Of a stretch of DNA of 64,000 nucleotides, positions 19,701-28,800 are shown in pieces. Numbering within the stretch: the stretch's first letter is position 1; the number at the start of each line of letters is the position of its first letter. Both the position numbers and the translations under genes were made by a program. The notes under the pieces are model-generated. The model saw only the letters and a list, made by a program, of their open reading frames with translations. It ran no database searches and had not been told where the DNA came from. Source of the stretch: Flammeovirga pectinis (lineage in GTDB: Bacteria > Bacteroidota > Bacteroidia > Cytophagales > Flammeovirgaceae); contig NZ_CP034562.1 in assembly GCF_003970675.1 (NCBI RefSeq), positions 1,302,001 through 1,366,000 of the forward strand, given 5' to 3'.

Positions 19701-20230
19701 TAGGTAACGGTTGGGACCTTTCATCTGCTATAGAAATGAAAAGTGACGGAGAAGGAGGGTTTGTATTAGAATCTGTTCAATTGACTAAAGGAGAATTTTT
19801 TAAAATAATTGACGAAAAGTCTTGGAATGGTGGACAATGGGGACATGCAGGACCTAATAAGCTTAAAGCATCTACTTATGGAGATGATATAGAAGTAACG
19901 TCTACAGGTAACCAGACTATACGTGCTAATATTAATGATTTAACATATTCAATTGAAAATCCAAATGCAATTGAGGATAACAAAACCTCTCAATCCATAA
20001 AAGCATACCCAAACCCTACAAGTTCTCTTGTTCAATTTACAGGAACTGTTTTAGCAGGTCAAGTAGAGGTTTTAGTTAGAGATAATATGGGTAGAGTTAT
20101 TAGTACTTTTGAACAATTTGCTACAAATAACACTATAAATATTGATTTATCATCTTTTCCAGTAGGTATGTATTATGTCGAGCTGCTTACCGTTAATGAT
20201 AAGGCAATCAAGAAAATAATAAGGCAATAA
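16763..20230 (+). CDS. T9SS-secreted GH13 alpha-amylase with starch-binding modules
   Basis: The 1155-residue protein has a signal peptide ending QANGQ. N-terminal beta modules include a glycogen-binding-like domain (VIGSFNNWG region, about 270-350). The GH13 barrel shows region I VVLDLVLNHS (about 468), the nucleophile Asp551 in GYRFDF, the acid Glu598 in VIFEHLSD and Asp658 in ESHDEER. A beta domain follows, then a SusF-like module starting LFLVGDILGNGWD (about 972). The C-terminal T9SS sorting domain runs from AYPNPTSS to KKIIRQ. It cuts starch outside the cell and is exported by the type IX system. It has its own operator and terminator. It is much longer than classic amylases because of the added modules. 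Confidence 0.92.
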   Translation: MRKYLLNLIFLVTSIAVLSLQANGQTISTSPTNVTALTENVKITFSVAGTDLAGEDNLYIWGWSNVGDFLTNGTEWNASQDAAKLTKVTDETYTYEFPITHNTASYKTFADIVGVSNDPTSLKTIGCLVKTKDGEKKTGDLSITLSDLSVAVNVSSPLKNDIFKQGDNVVISATSPSSSKLIIKVNSTVVKELTGTSISHTIQSVSSGDLNIEVSASADGLTAIEKLDYFVGATVVKADRPSYASLLGPNYNGTEVTVVLQDPAKLKQFVNVIGSFNNWGDTGAYSMKLDVETDANYWWYTFSSLDANQEYIYQFLIDGNLIIADPYTEKVSDEQDKYINDGYERYPNLIAYPTEASGLKASILQINQTEYVWKNTSFQPVSIGEAVVYEMLIRDFSKSSTYEEAIAELDKIQALGANTIHLMPVNEFDGNSSWGYNPSFYFAPDKYYGSKNKLKEFIDEAHGKGMAVVLDLVLNHSTQSSPFCQMYNNGEIYDAPNASNPWYNEESNFDNDAVKGWGPDFNHESEYTQALVDSINAHWMKYYNVDGYRFDFTKGFGNNPKTGSDDWGSKYDQDRIDLLVRMTNEIKKRNPNAYVIFEHLSDLDEEQALAKEGITLWGNANHDFREVVKGGNANLDWQSPKTRDMPITGVMSYMESHDEERLIYDSEANGQVSQLYDLTDLQNGVDREKLAAGFFFMVPGPKMIWQFGESGYNVSINQSEYQGEVNDGNRTSEKPLISDFDTQNDAIRKQLSDVYTALIKLRNDYDLGDLADDQYTFDLKSEMKTISLDKGAIHIRIVGNFSLNEESHTYDYSDASSTWYSYFNDGDEVNASGTFTLKASEFKVLTNIRVTTPVDGLVTGFERIFEVNPYGFKQDEEIKIYFDPNASDKTFGTSITLEAGVVLDSHGSGNISNKNTISMTKEGNKYVASYVPNDFFSLSSTDKPFQMSLKVSDTQGVTEGEYFVDFEENNKKLFLVGDILGNGWDLSSAIEMKSDGEGGFVLESVQLTKGEFFKIIDEKSWNGGQWGHAGPNKLKASTYGDDIEVTSTGNQTIRANINDLTYSIENPNAIEDNKTSQSIKAYPNPTSSLVQFTGTVLAGQVEVLVRDNMGRVISTFEQFATNNTINIDLSSFPVGMYYVELLTVNDKAIKKIIRQ

Positions 20231-20250
20231 GATATTTTTAAGAATATATT

Positions 20251-20284
20251 AAGGCTAGCATGGAAATATGCTAGCCTTTTTTTA
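20251..20284 (+). terminator. Terminator after the large amylase
   Basis: AAGGCTAGCAT (20251-20261) pairs with ATGCTAGCCTT (20268-20278), with a 6-nt loop and a long T run. Confidence 0.9.
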
Positions 20285-20371
20285 TTTTAGAGAAAGACAA
20301 TATCAAAAAGTGTTTTATTTGGTATTGTATTAATTCTTAAGTAAGAAACCCATTGTATTAACTTAAAAACT

Positions 20372-22261
20372 ATGCGGATTAAATCACTAATTATCACCCT
20401 ATTGCTATCTATGCTATCGCTAACATTGTTTTCTAAATCAAAAATTACGGTAGATAAAGTTGAGCCCTCTTTTTGGTGGGTTGGTATGAAAAATTCGACT
20501 TTACAAGTAATGATTCATGGAGATAATATATCTTCAACTAAACCAAAAATTGAATATAAAGGTGTTGTATTAAAACAATCAATACAAGTTACGAGCCCTA
20601 ATTATTTAGTCTTATATCTTGAAATTACAGAAGAAACTCTCCCAGGTAAAGTACCCATTCAATTTCTAGCAAACGGAAAAGTTATTCATACGATAAACTA
20701 TGAGTTGAAGGCACGAGAAAGTATTGACAATAAAAATATTGGTTTCGATCCATCAGATGTAATTTACTTATTAATGCCTGATAGGTTTGCGAACGGGGAC
20801 CCAACAATAGATAATGTTGAGGGCATGACTCAAAAAATGAATAGAGAAGAACCTTACGGTCGTCATGGTGGAGATTTGAAGGGTATTGCAGATCATCTAA
20901 ACTATTTTACAGATCTTGGTGTAACAGCACTTTGGTTGAACCCGGTACAAGAAAACAATTCTTCAGAACAATCTTATCATGGGTATGGAATGACAGATCT
21001 ATATAAAGTTGATCCAAGATTTGGTACAAACGAAGAGTATAAAGCATTAGTAAAAGCCTGCCATGATAATGATTTAAAAGTAGTAATGGATTTGGTCTTT
21101 AATCATATTGGTTCTGACCATTGGTGGATGAATGATCTTCCAATGTCAGATTGGTTAAACCATCAATCTTATTGGGAAGATGGAAAAAAAGAAAGTGAAT
21201 ATTACGGCACAAATTATCAAGTAACAAAACAATTAGATCCTTATGCATCTAAAGAAGATTTTGATCAGAATGTTGAGGGGTGGTTTACACCAAAAATGCC
21301 CGATTTAAATCAAAATAACCCAATACTTGCAGATTATATTATTCAAAATACTATTTGGTGGATTGAATATGCTGGCTTAAATGGTATCAGAATGGATACT
21401 TTTGGATATGCTTATAAAGCTTTTGCATCCAGATGGACAAAAGAAATTATGGAGGAGTATCCTCAGTTTAATATCGTGGGAGAGATTTTAGTAAAAGAAA
21501 CTCCTGTGGCTTCTTACTTTGCAGGTGGGGCTAATAATTTAGATGGGTATGATTCTTATCTTCCTTCTGTAACTGATATGCCTTTATCTTTTGCTGCTAA
21601 TGCGGCTTTTAGCCCTGAAAATGATGCTCCTGATTGGAATAGCCCAATGCGTCAATTAGCCAATCACCTTACGCAAGATTATCTTTTCCCTGACCCTTAT
21701 AATTTGGTTACTTGCTTAGATAATCATGATGTAAACAGGGTGATGTCTAATTTAAAAGATCCAGAAAGAGTGAAGTTGGCGTTGACATTTTTATTAACGA
21801 CTAGAGGTATTCCTCAAATTTATTACGGTACTGAGTTATTGTATGAAGGTTTTGAGTCTGATCATGCTTCATTACGTTTAGATTTTCCTGGAGGATGGGA
21901 AGGAGACGAACGTAGTGCTTTTGAGCTAGAAGGTAGAACAGCTATTGAAAATGATGTTTACGATTACCTTAAAAATATATTGCAATGGCGAAAAAGTAAT
22001 TCAGCTATTCATAAAGGCAAACTAATTCATTATATACCAAATGATGATGTCTACGTTTATTTTAGAAAAACAGTAGAAGAAACTGTTATGATAATTATTA
22101 ATAATAACGAGGAAAAAGTAGTTACAATAGATACATCTAATTTTGAAAGTGCTATTAGTGGAGCAACAAAAGGAAAAGAAATAATATCTGGTATAGTATA
22201 TTCAGATATTAGTACTATCAAAATTAATGGTAAACAAGCAATGATTTTAGAATTACAATAA
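20372..22261 (+). CDS. susA: Periplasmic GH13 neopullulanase/cyclomaltodextrinase-type enzyme (SusA-like)
   Basis: The 629-residue protein has a signal peptide (about 1-22) and no sorting tail, so it should be periplasmic. The N-terminal beta domain starts VEPSFWWVGMKNSTLQVMIHG, typical of cyclomaltodextrinases. The catalytic barrel has VVMDLVFNHIG (Asp240), the nucleophile Asp342 in GIRMDTFGYA, the acid Glu371 in IVGEIL, and Asp453 in CLDNHDVNR. A small C-terminal beta domain ends the protein. It fits SusA, which breaks imported maltooligosaccharides. No LacI-type operator is seen in its short upstream region and a terminator precedes it, so its promoter must be separate or read-through must occur. 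Confidence 0.88.
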   Translation: MRIKSLIITLLLSMLSLTLFSKSKITVDKVEPSFWWVGMKNSTLQVMIHGDNISSTKPKIEYKGVVLKQSIQVTSPNYLVLYLEITEETLPGKVPIQFLANGKVIHTINYELKARESIDNKNIGFDPSDVIYLLMPDRFANGDPTIDNVEGMTQKMNREEPYGRHGGDLKGIADHLNYFTDLGVTALWLNPVQENNSSEQSYHGYGMTDLYKVDPRFGTNEEYKALVKACHDNDLKVVMDLVFNHIGSDHWWMNDLPMSDWLNHQSYWEDGKKESEYYGTNYQVTKQLDPYASKEDFDQNVEGWFTPKMPDLNQNNPILADYIIQNTIWWIEYAGLNGIRMDTFGYAYKAFASRWTKEIMEEYPQFNIVGEILVKETPVASYFAGGANNLDGYDSYLPSVTDMPLSFAANAAFSPENDAPDWNSPMRQLANHLTQDYLFPDPYNLVTCLDNHDVNRVMSNLKDPERVKLALTFLLTTRGIPQIYYGTELLYEGFESDHASLRLDFPGGWEGDERSAFELEGRTAIENDVYDYLKNILQWRKSNSAIHKGKLIHYIPNDDVYVYFRKTVEETVMIIINNNEEKVVTIDTSNFESAISGATKGKEIISGIVYSDISTIKINGKQAMILELQ

Positions 22262-22263
22262 TA

Positions 22264-22301
22264 AAAAGAGGCTTATATACAGCAATGTATATAAGCCTCT
22301 T
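22264..22301 (-). terminator. Hairpin terminator between convergent susA-like and epimerase genes
   Basis: A perfect 16-bp stem joins 22266-22281 (AAGAGGCTTATATACA) to 22286-22301 with a GCAA loop. The T run is on the minus strand side (TTTTTATTAT), so it serves chiefly the epimerase gene; on the plus strand it may still stop the susA-like transcript. Confidence 0.85.
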
Positions 22302-22319
22302 CCATTATAAAAACGATAC

Positions 22320-23291
22320 TTAGTATCTACTTTCTGATGAAAGGTAGTTTTTTACATAATCTTCAACACCTTCTTCTAAGCTAGTAAAAGGCTTTTTATA
22401 CCCAATACTTCTCATTTTAGTCATTGTAGCTTCAGTAAAATACTGATACTTGTCTCTTATATCTTCAGGAGTCGGTATATAAGAAATATCCTCTTTTTTA
22501 CCCATAGCCTTAAATGTTGACTTCGTCAAGTCTAGGAAAGTTCTAGCTTCACCAGTTCCAACATTATATATACCCGAATTTTTAGCTTTACGGTCATACA
22601 TTAAGAACATCATCATATCAACAACGTCTTTCACATACACAAAATCACGTTGTTGTTCTCCATCTTTATAATCAGGATTATGAGATTGGAATAATTTCAT
22701 TGCATCAGTCTTTCCAATTTGATTAAAAGCATGGAAAACTACAGATGCCATTCTACCTTTATGATACTCATTAGGACCGTAAACATTAAAGAATTTTAAG
22801 CCCGCCCAAAACATAGGTTTACGTTCTTGCTTTAATGCCCAAATATCAAATTCATTTTTTGATTCTCCATAAGGGTTTAAAGGTTTTAAATCAGGGATAA
22901 TAACCTCACTATCCTCATAACCTAATTCACCAAGACCATAAGTAGCAGCAGAAGAAGCATATACTAATGGGATAGCATACTTAATCGTTGCATTCCACAT
23001 TTTCTTAGTGTATTCTGTATTTAAATGAGCTAATATCTCTCTGTTAAATTCAGCTGTACTTGTTCTTGCTCCAAGGTGAAAAATAAATTCTACTTCTAAA
23101 TGATTTTTATCTAACCACTCAAAGAATTTTTCACGCTCAACTCTTTCTAGAATTTTCTTACCTTCAAGGTTTTTGTTTTTTTCTGGAAAAGAGAAGTCAT
23201 CTACTGCAATTATATGATTAAAATTATCCTCGTTTAAACGAGCAATCATACAGCTTCCGATAAAACCTGCTGCGCCTGTAACTACAATCAT
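22320..23291 (-). CDS. hldD: ADP-L-glycero-D-manno-heptose 6-epimerase
   Basis: This is a 323-residue short-chain-dehydrogenase-type epimerase of the last step of ADP-heptose synthesis for lipopolysaccharide core. The Rossmann motif GAAGFIGS is at residues 6-13. The segment DDFSFPEKNKNLEG, the SSAATYG motif and the catalytic Tyr-Lys pair in NPYGESKNEFD are all typical of HldD/RfaD. FFNVYGPNEYHKGRMAS and QQRDFVYVKDVV are strongly conserved family stretches. Length is normal. It is a single gene on the minus strand, 70 bp downstream of the OmpA-family gene's stop, with its own terminator. Heptose synthesis partners are not in the window. Confidence 0.88.
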   Translation of the reverse strand: MIVVTGAAGFIGSCMIARLNEDNFNHIIAVDDFSFPEKNKNLEGKKILERVEREKFFEWLDKNHLEVEFIFHLGARTSTAEFNREILAHLNTEYTKKMWNATIKYAIPLVYASSAATYGLGELGYEDSEVIIPDLKPLNPYGESKNEFDIWALKQERKPMFWAGLKFFNVYGPNEYHKGRMASVVFHAFNQIGKTDAMKLFQSHNPDYKDGEQQRDFVYVKDVVDMMMFLMYDRKAKNSGIYNVGTGEARTFLDLTKSTFKAMGKKEDISYIPTPEDIRDKYQYFTEATMTKMRSIGYKKPFTSLEEGVEDYVKNYLSSESRY

Positions 23292-23361
23292 TATTGTTAT
23301 TTTTTTATTTTGATATGCGAAGATACATTTTCAAAAATTAGCATCAATTAATTTAAGTCAA

Positions 23362-25356
23362 TTAGTTTTTAATGACTTTAAATTCTGTTCGTCTATTTTT
23401 TGCTTTTCCCTCTTCCGTATCATTTGATTCTAAAGGAACGGAAGCTCCATATCCTTTACTAGTTAATCTACTTGTATTAATATTATTTTTTTCTAAGAAT
23501 AGAGCAATAGCTTTAGCTCTTTTTTCAGAAAGCTTTTGATTATCCTTTTCATTTCCAGAAGTATCAGTATGCCCTCCAATTTCGATTTCTACATTTTTAT
23601 TTAATGATAAAAATTCTACTAAAGCATTTAGTTCACCTATTGATGAAGGTGAAAGTGTACTAGAATTTGTATCAAAGAATATATTTTGAAGTGTGATTTT
23701 TTGATCTACTTTTATTTTATTTAGTTCTATAATGTATTCTTTTTTAGTGGAGTCTACTGTAATATTTCTTGAAAGCATCTCATAACCCATACAATTTATA
23801 TTTATTGCAAGAGGAGTATTTTTAGGGATAGCTTCAATTTTAGAAAAGCCATTATTATCAGTTTTTAGCTTTCTGAGTAGAGTATTATTTTCAATATTAA
23901 AAATAGAAATATCAGCAGCTTTTAAAGCTTCTTTAGAGGTTTGATCTTTAATAATTACACTGGTGTTTAATAAGTGAAGTTTAAAAATTTCGTCTAATGA
24001 TTCTGACTCTGTAATTAATTTTGGTTTCTCAGCTATAAATGTAGGTTGGGCTTTATAGATATCGTAACCTCCTTTACCTCCTGTTCTATTTGATGAAAAA
24101 TAGATGATAGTACCATCAATTGATGTGGAAGGTGATTTGTCATCAAAAGGAGAGTTTATTCCTACTCCTAGATTTTTTGGTGTCGACCAATTGTTACCTT
24201 TTTTAGTAGCATACATAATGTCATAGCCTCCAATACTTTTTGGAGAATCAGAAGCAAAGAATAAGGTATCTCCATTTGTAGAAAAATAAGGATCAATCTC
24301 ATTAAAAGGAGTGTTTATAGAACTTAAATTCACAGGTTTATTCCAACCTTTTTTCTTTCGAGTAGAATAGTAGATGTCATATTCACCCCTAGTACCTTTC
24401 CTTTTAGATGAAAAATAGAATTCTTTTCCATTAGGAGTAAAAGTACCAGAAACTTCAGAAGATAAATAGGTGTTTATTGGACTTGGTAACTTTGTTTTTG
24501 AGTGAGGAATTTTTATTGAATCTTCTAAATTAAATCGACAATAATAAAGTTTACCTTTAAAGCCACCTAGAAACATAACCATAGTCTTTCCACTTTTGGA
24601 TATTGAACATATAGAACTGTTCCCTTCTGGATTTATTTTATAGTGCTTTACTAAACTTGGCTTCAGTAAAGTGTCGTCGTCTAGTATAGAATAATAAATG
24701 TTTTGGTAATAATTGCCGTCAATATCTTTTTGAATTGAATTTTCTGAAAAGCGATTTGAATTAAAATAAAGTTGATTAGAATTTGGTAGTAAATTTAAAT
24801 TTTCATCATCAGCAGTAGAATTAAGGATACCGAGGTTAATTATTTCTTTACCTGATTTTTCTATTAATTCCCCTTGTTCGGTTTGTTGTAATAAAAATTG
24901 AATCTCATCTAAAGTAGGGGATGAATAATTATCATATTTTGAAACATATTCATGGTATGCAGTTTGAGCTTTAATCCATTTTTGTTGTAAATGAAAAGAT
25001 CTTGCCTTTAAATAAATAGCAGGGAGATATTTTGAATTTAATGCAACAGAAACTTCCATTAATGAATCTGAAGTAGGGTAGTCTGTTAAGTTGAAATAAC
25101 TTAAACCCAACTTATAATTAAGAATTGAATTCTTTGAATTGAGTTGATTTGCTATTTTATAATATAAAATAGCACTATCATAATTTTGATAGTTAGATCT
25201 ATAGTTATCTCCTATTTCTATAGCTCTTAAAGCCTCTTTCAATGCTTTTACACTATCAGGAAAATTGTCTTTTGTGAAGTCAATATTTTGAGATTGTGCT
25301 GAGCTGTTAATGGTTAAAACCAAAAATAAAAAGAAAGTAATAATTTTAGGTTGCAT
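23362..25356 (-). CDS. PorE-like OmpA-family protein with TPR, PD40 propeller and regulatory-like domain
   Basis: The 664-residue protein has a signal peptide ending NSSAQ. TPR-like helices cover about 30-165. PD40/WD40-like repeats follow at about 180-440, with the repeated pattern 'GxxxIYFSSNRxGGxGGYDIY'. A carboxypeptidase-regulatory-like domain (about 460-550) precedes a C-terminal OmpA peptidoglycan-binding domain (FFDTNSSTLSPSS, GHTDTSGNEKDNQKLSEKRA, about 555-664). This order matches PorE, the periplasmic T9SS component that ties the secretion complex to peptidoglycan. Bacteroidota carry several paralogues, so PorE itself is not proven. T9SS cargo genes elsewhere in the window make the role plausible. 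It is divergent from the small gene at 25604. Confidence 0.8.
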   Translation of the reverse strand: MQPKIITFFLFLVLTINSSAQSQNIDFTKDNFPDSVKALKEALRAIEIGDNYRSNYQNYDSAILYYKIANQLNSKNSILNYKLGLSYFNLTDYPTSDSLMEVSVALNSKYLPAIYLKARSFHLQQKWIKAQTAYHEYVSKYDNYSSPTLDEIQFLLQQTEQGELIEKSGKEIINLGILNSTADDENLNLLPNSNQLYFNSNRFSENSIQKDIDGNYYQNIYYSILDDDTLLKPSLVKHYKINPEGNSSICSISKSGKTMVMFLGGFKGKLYYCRFNLEDSIKIPHSKTKLPSPINTYLSSEVSGTFTPNGKEFYFSSKRKGTRGEYDIYYSTRKKKGWNKPVNLSSINTPFNEIDPYFSTNGDTLFFASDSPKSIGGYDIMYATKKGNNWSTPKNLGVGINSPFDDKSPSTSIDGTIIYFSSNRTGGKGGYDIYKAQPTFIAEKPKLITESESLDEIFKLHLLNTSVIIKDQTSKEALKAADISIFNIENNTLLRKLKTDNNGFSKIEAIPKNTPLAININCMGYEMLSRNITVDSTKKEYIIELNKIKVDQKITLQNIFFDTNSSTLSPSSIGELNALVEFLSLNKNVEIEIGGHTDTSGNEKDNQKLSEKRAKAIALFLEKNNINTSRLTSKGYGASVPLESNDTEEGKAKNRRTEFKVIKN

Positions 25357-25603
25357 ACAGAATTAATGAATATACTTTTTTACTGAATTCAATTTACTTA
25401 TTTGTAATCTAATACTACTAATTCAGTTCCTATTTTATTTCAACTTTCTCATGAATAGAATTATGGGTAAAGAGCAAAATTGAATTATTTAAAGATGTTA
25501 TTATGTTTATATACTTATTTTGTTAAATTCATTCACTTTTATTGACAAGAGCTCGTAAACAATTGTATTAGTAACAAAGCATAATTATTTTATTGAACAT
25601 TCC

Positions 25604-25753
25604 ATGAAAGCATTAATTAAAATTTTAGCATTAATATTCTTGATAGGTTTATTTTCTATGCTTAATGCTATGCAGAGTGGAGAGGAGGGTACAGTAACTG
25701 TAAAAATTAAGACTTCAGGAATTAGAGCTACTCCAATTGTAAACTCAAAATAA
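25604..25753 (+). CDS. Small secreted or membrane peptide, 49 residues
   Basis: A short open frame begins ATG AAA GCA and reads MKALIKILALIFLIGLFSML, a classic signal peptide or single membrane helix. It is followed by a short polar tail with MQSGEEGTVTVKIKTSGIRA and ends PIVNSK. It is followed 20 bp later by a strong terminator, which supports a real transcript on this strand. No family is recognised. It stands alone between the divergent OmpA-family gene and the convergent giant gene. A 77-codon frame on the other strand covers it but crosses the hairpin and has no export signal. The start is assumed from the Lys-plus-hydrophobic N-terminus; no clear ribosome binding site is seen, as usual here. 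Confidence 0.5.
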   Translation: MKALIKILALIFLIGLFSMLNAMQSGEEGTVTVKIKTSGIRATPIVNSK

Positions 25754-25770
25754 TTATAAGTATTATTGAT

Positions 25771-25807
25771 AAAAAAAGCCCTTAGTTTCTTAAAACTAAG
25801 GGCTTTT
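25771..25807. terminator. Bidirectional terminator between the small peptide gene and the giant gene
   Basis: A perfect 14-bp stem (25775-25788 with 25793-25806, core GCCCTTAGTTT) has a 4-nt loop, with an A run on the left and T run on the right. It can end transcripts from both sides. Confidence 0.9.
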
Positions 25808-25825
25808 ATATTGATCACTTATTTA

Positions 25826-28800
25826 TTAGTTGATTAGAATCTTTTCATGATATGTTGTAGAGGTAGTGTTTACTTCTAACACATATAAACCAGACTGTAT
25901 TCCATTTACATTAACAGTGGTATTTTTACCAGAAGTGTTAAATGAAACCGGAAAAAGCTTACCAGATTGATCAAATATTCTAATTGTATTCACTTTACCA
26001 ATTGATGTAGATATATTCAATACATCAGTTGCCGGTTGAGGGAATATAGATATTGTAATTTGAGAGGCTAAATCATCAACACTATTAATTACATCACTCT
26101 GTATAGTATACTCTTCTGAGTACATTGTACAACCACTATTGTTAATAACTTCCACCATATAATCACCTGGAGCATTAGCAGAAATTTCTGTACCAGATTG
26201 ATCAATTAACTCTCCATCTAGATACCAGAAATAGTTATAAGAACTACCTGGGTTTTCAACAAATAAAGAATCTTGATTAACTACAATCTGTGGAGTTAAT
26301 AATTGGTTGGATTGTGCAACTATAATACTATCAGAAAAAGCAATACAACCATTTAGGTTTCTGATTTTAACAGAGTATGTACCTTGTTCATGTATTGTGA
26401 TTGCAGATGAAGTTAATAATGGCAATAATTCATCATTTTTATACCAAGAAAAAGTGAGATTACTAGCTGTACTATTGGCTTGTAATTGAGCCTCAATCTC
26501 TTCACCGAAACAGAATATAGTAGTTGTGTTTGCTTGTAAAGCAACATCTAAATCATCTCCACAGTCTATACCTATACCTATTTCTGCTACTTTAATAGAT
26601 AGGTTACTCCAATAAGTATGTGTGATAAAACAGCTATAAACTCCAACGTCATTATTTGACATATTTTCGAATACCAATGTTTTAGATCCTAACGAAGGTT
26701 GAATTACACCATCCTTATACCAAGTATATGTTAACCCATCTAATGAAATTGGAAGATTAAAAGTATAATCACCTCCAGAAATCATAGCAATAGATTCATA
26801 GTAAATAATATAATTTTGAGGAGAATAAGCCAAGTTTTGATCGTTGAAACCATCAAAATCGTCAAAGAATAAATAGTTGTCTGCTACATTAACCTCAATT
26901 GTAGAAGGTATGTTACTTAATGATGTTAAAAGATTACTGTAAAGTATTAATTCTTCCAAGCCACTTGGTAACATGTTATCCCAAACAGACAATTCATTCC
27001 TAGAGAAATTCAATTTCTTAAGGTTAATTAAATCGGAGAAGTCCATGGTAATTGTTGTAATACCATTACCGGCAATCGAGAAGTTTGTTAGACTTGTTAA
27101 CCCTGAAAGTTCTTCACTAATTGAAATTATTGAGTTATCGTCAATAATTAGATTTTGCAACTTAGAATTCCCTGTTAAGTTAGGCATTAAAGTTAAGTTG
27201 TTATTGCTTAACCAAAGAGTAGTAAGATTCGTGAAATCTTGAATTCCGCTAATGTTGTTATCATTAATATTATTATTAGACAAATCTAAATATTCAATTC
27301 CTGTCAATGTCCATAAACTATCAGAAAGAGTGGTAATACCACTGTTATATAGTTTTAATGATTTTAAATCTGTAAACCTACCAATTAAATCAGGAAGTTC
27401 ACCATTGGTTTCTAACTCATGAAGATTTAACCCAACAATCTTTCCGTTATCATCAAACTCCATTCTAGGCCACAAGACAATACGTTCTGAAGGATCAAAA
27501 TCAACATTCAAGTATGTATAAAGTTCAAATAATGCAGCAGAGTCTTCTTCACTAATTAAGCTTTGATAAACTAAGTTAATAGTAGAAGTTTCAATTGAAA
27601 GTCCTTCCCATAAAGATGGGTGTGATACTTTTAAACTATATGCACCTTCTTTAGAAATATTGAAGTCTACAACATTTAATTGAGGAGTATTTGCATTAGC
27701 AACAATTTCACCATTAAAATACCATTGATAAACTAAATCACCCTCATATCCTTCAATAGAGTAATTATTATCAAAATTATCATACTGAACTATATTATAT
27801 GTTTCTTCGACCTTGTTATAATTTTGAGGATTATAAGTTATAATCTCTGATAAATTTTTCACACCATCTAAATCGTCAAAGAACAAAAGATTGTTTTCTA
27901 ATTTAATTGACGTTAAGTAGTTAAATGATAATAACTGAGAGGGGAGTGAAGTTAATAAATTATCATTTCCATCAATATCAAAAGCAGATAAATCTATAGT
28001 GATTAATCTACCATAATTATCAATTTCTGTTCTTTCACCTAACCAAGTTCTAAATTCATCTTGGTTAGAATAGTTTGTATAGCCAATTTCATCTAATAGT
28101 TGCTTAACTAGAAGAGAATCTTCATTTCCTAAAGTATAGGTTAGGTTTAATTCTGCAATTTTAATATCTAAATTATCCACTTCAGAACTAGAAACAATTA
28201 ATCTTATTATTCCTGTACTATCACCTGTGGCAAAGTTGATATTATAAAGTGAATTGTTACCTATTTGAATATTTTCTGTATTGTACCAATTATATTCTAA
28301 AGACTCGAAACCTTCTAATTGTCCTTGGTAGGAATAACTATTTCCATACGAAATGGTATCGTAAAGACTGATGAAATTATAAGTTTGTTCTTCGTAAGAA
28401 ATATTATAATCTAAATATGGTTCGATGTCATCAAAGAAAAGTTTATTATTGCTGATATCTAAAACATCGAGATTAATGAAATTATTAATGTTAGAAGGTA
28501 GATTAGTTAAATCTCGCCCGCTAATATCAATACTTGTTACATAACCCGTCGAGTCAATAATTACAATATTTTCGTCTTCATCCCAAAGTCTCATATCGTC
28601 CGTAGACTCAGTATCGACTCCAATTTCAGTTAATAATGTTTTTAATTCGTCTTTATCTGCATTGCCTAATACGTGATTAATATCATATTGATGAATTTGA
28701 ATAGCTAACCCACTAACATTATCATGTTGTACAGATAGAATATAAGTATCAGCATCATTAATAGTCATAGGGTTGATAGCAAAGCTAGAAGTGTTAGAAA

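Noticed and set aside
25585-25818. 77-codon minus-strand frame over the small peptide gene
   Set aside because: It crosses the 14-bp terminator hairpin and has no export or domain signal; the plus-strand frame is better supported.
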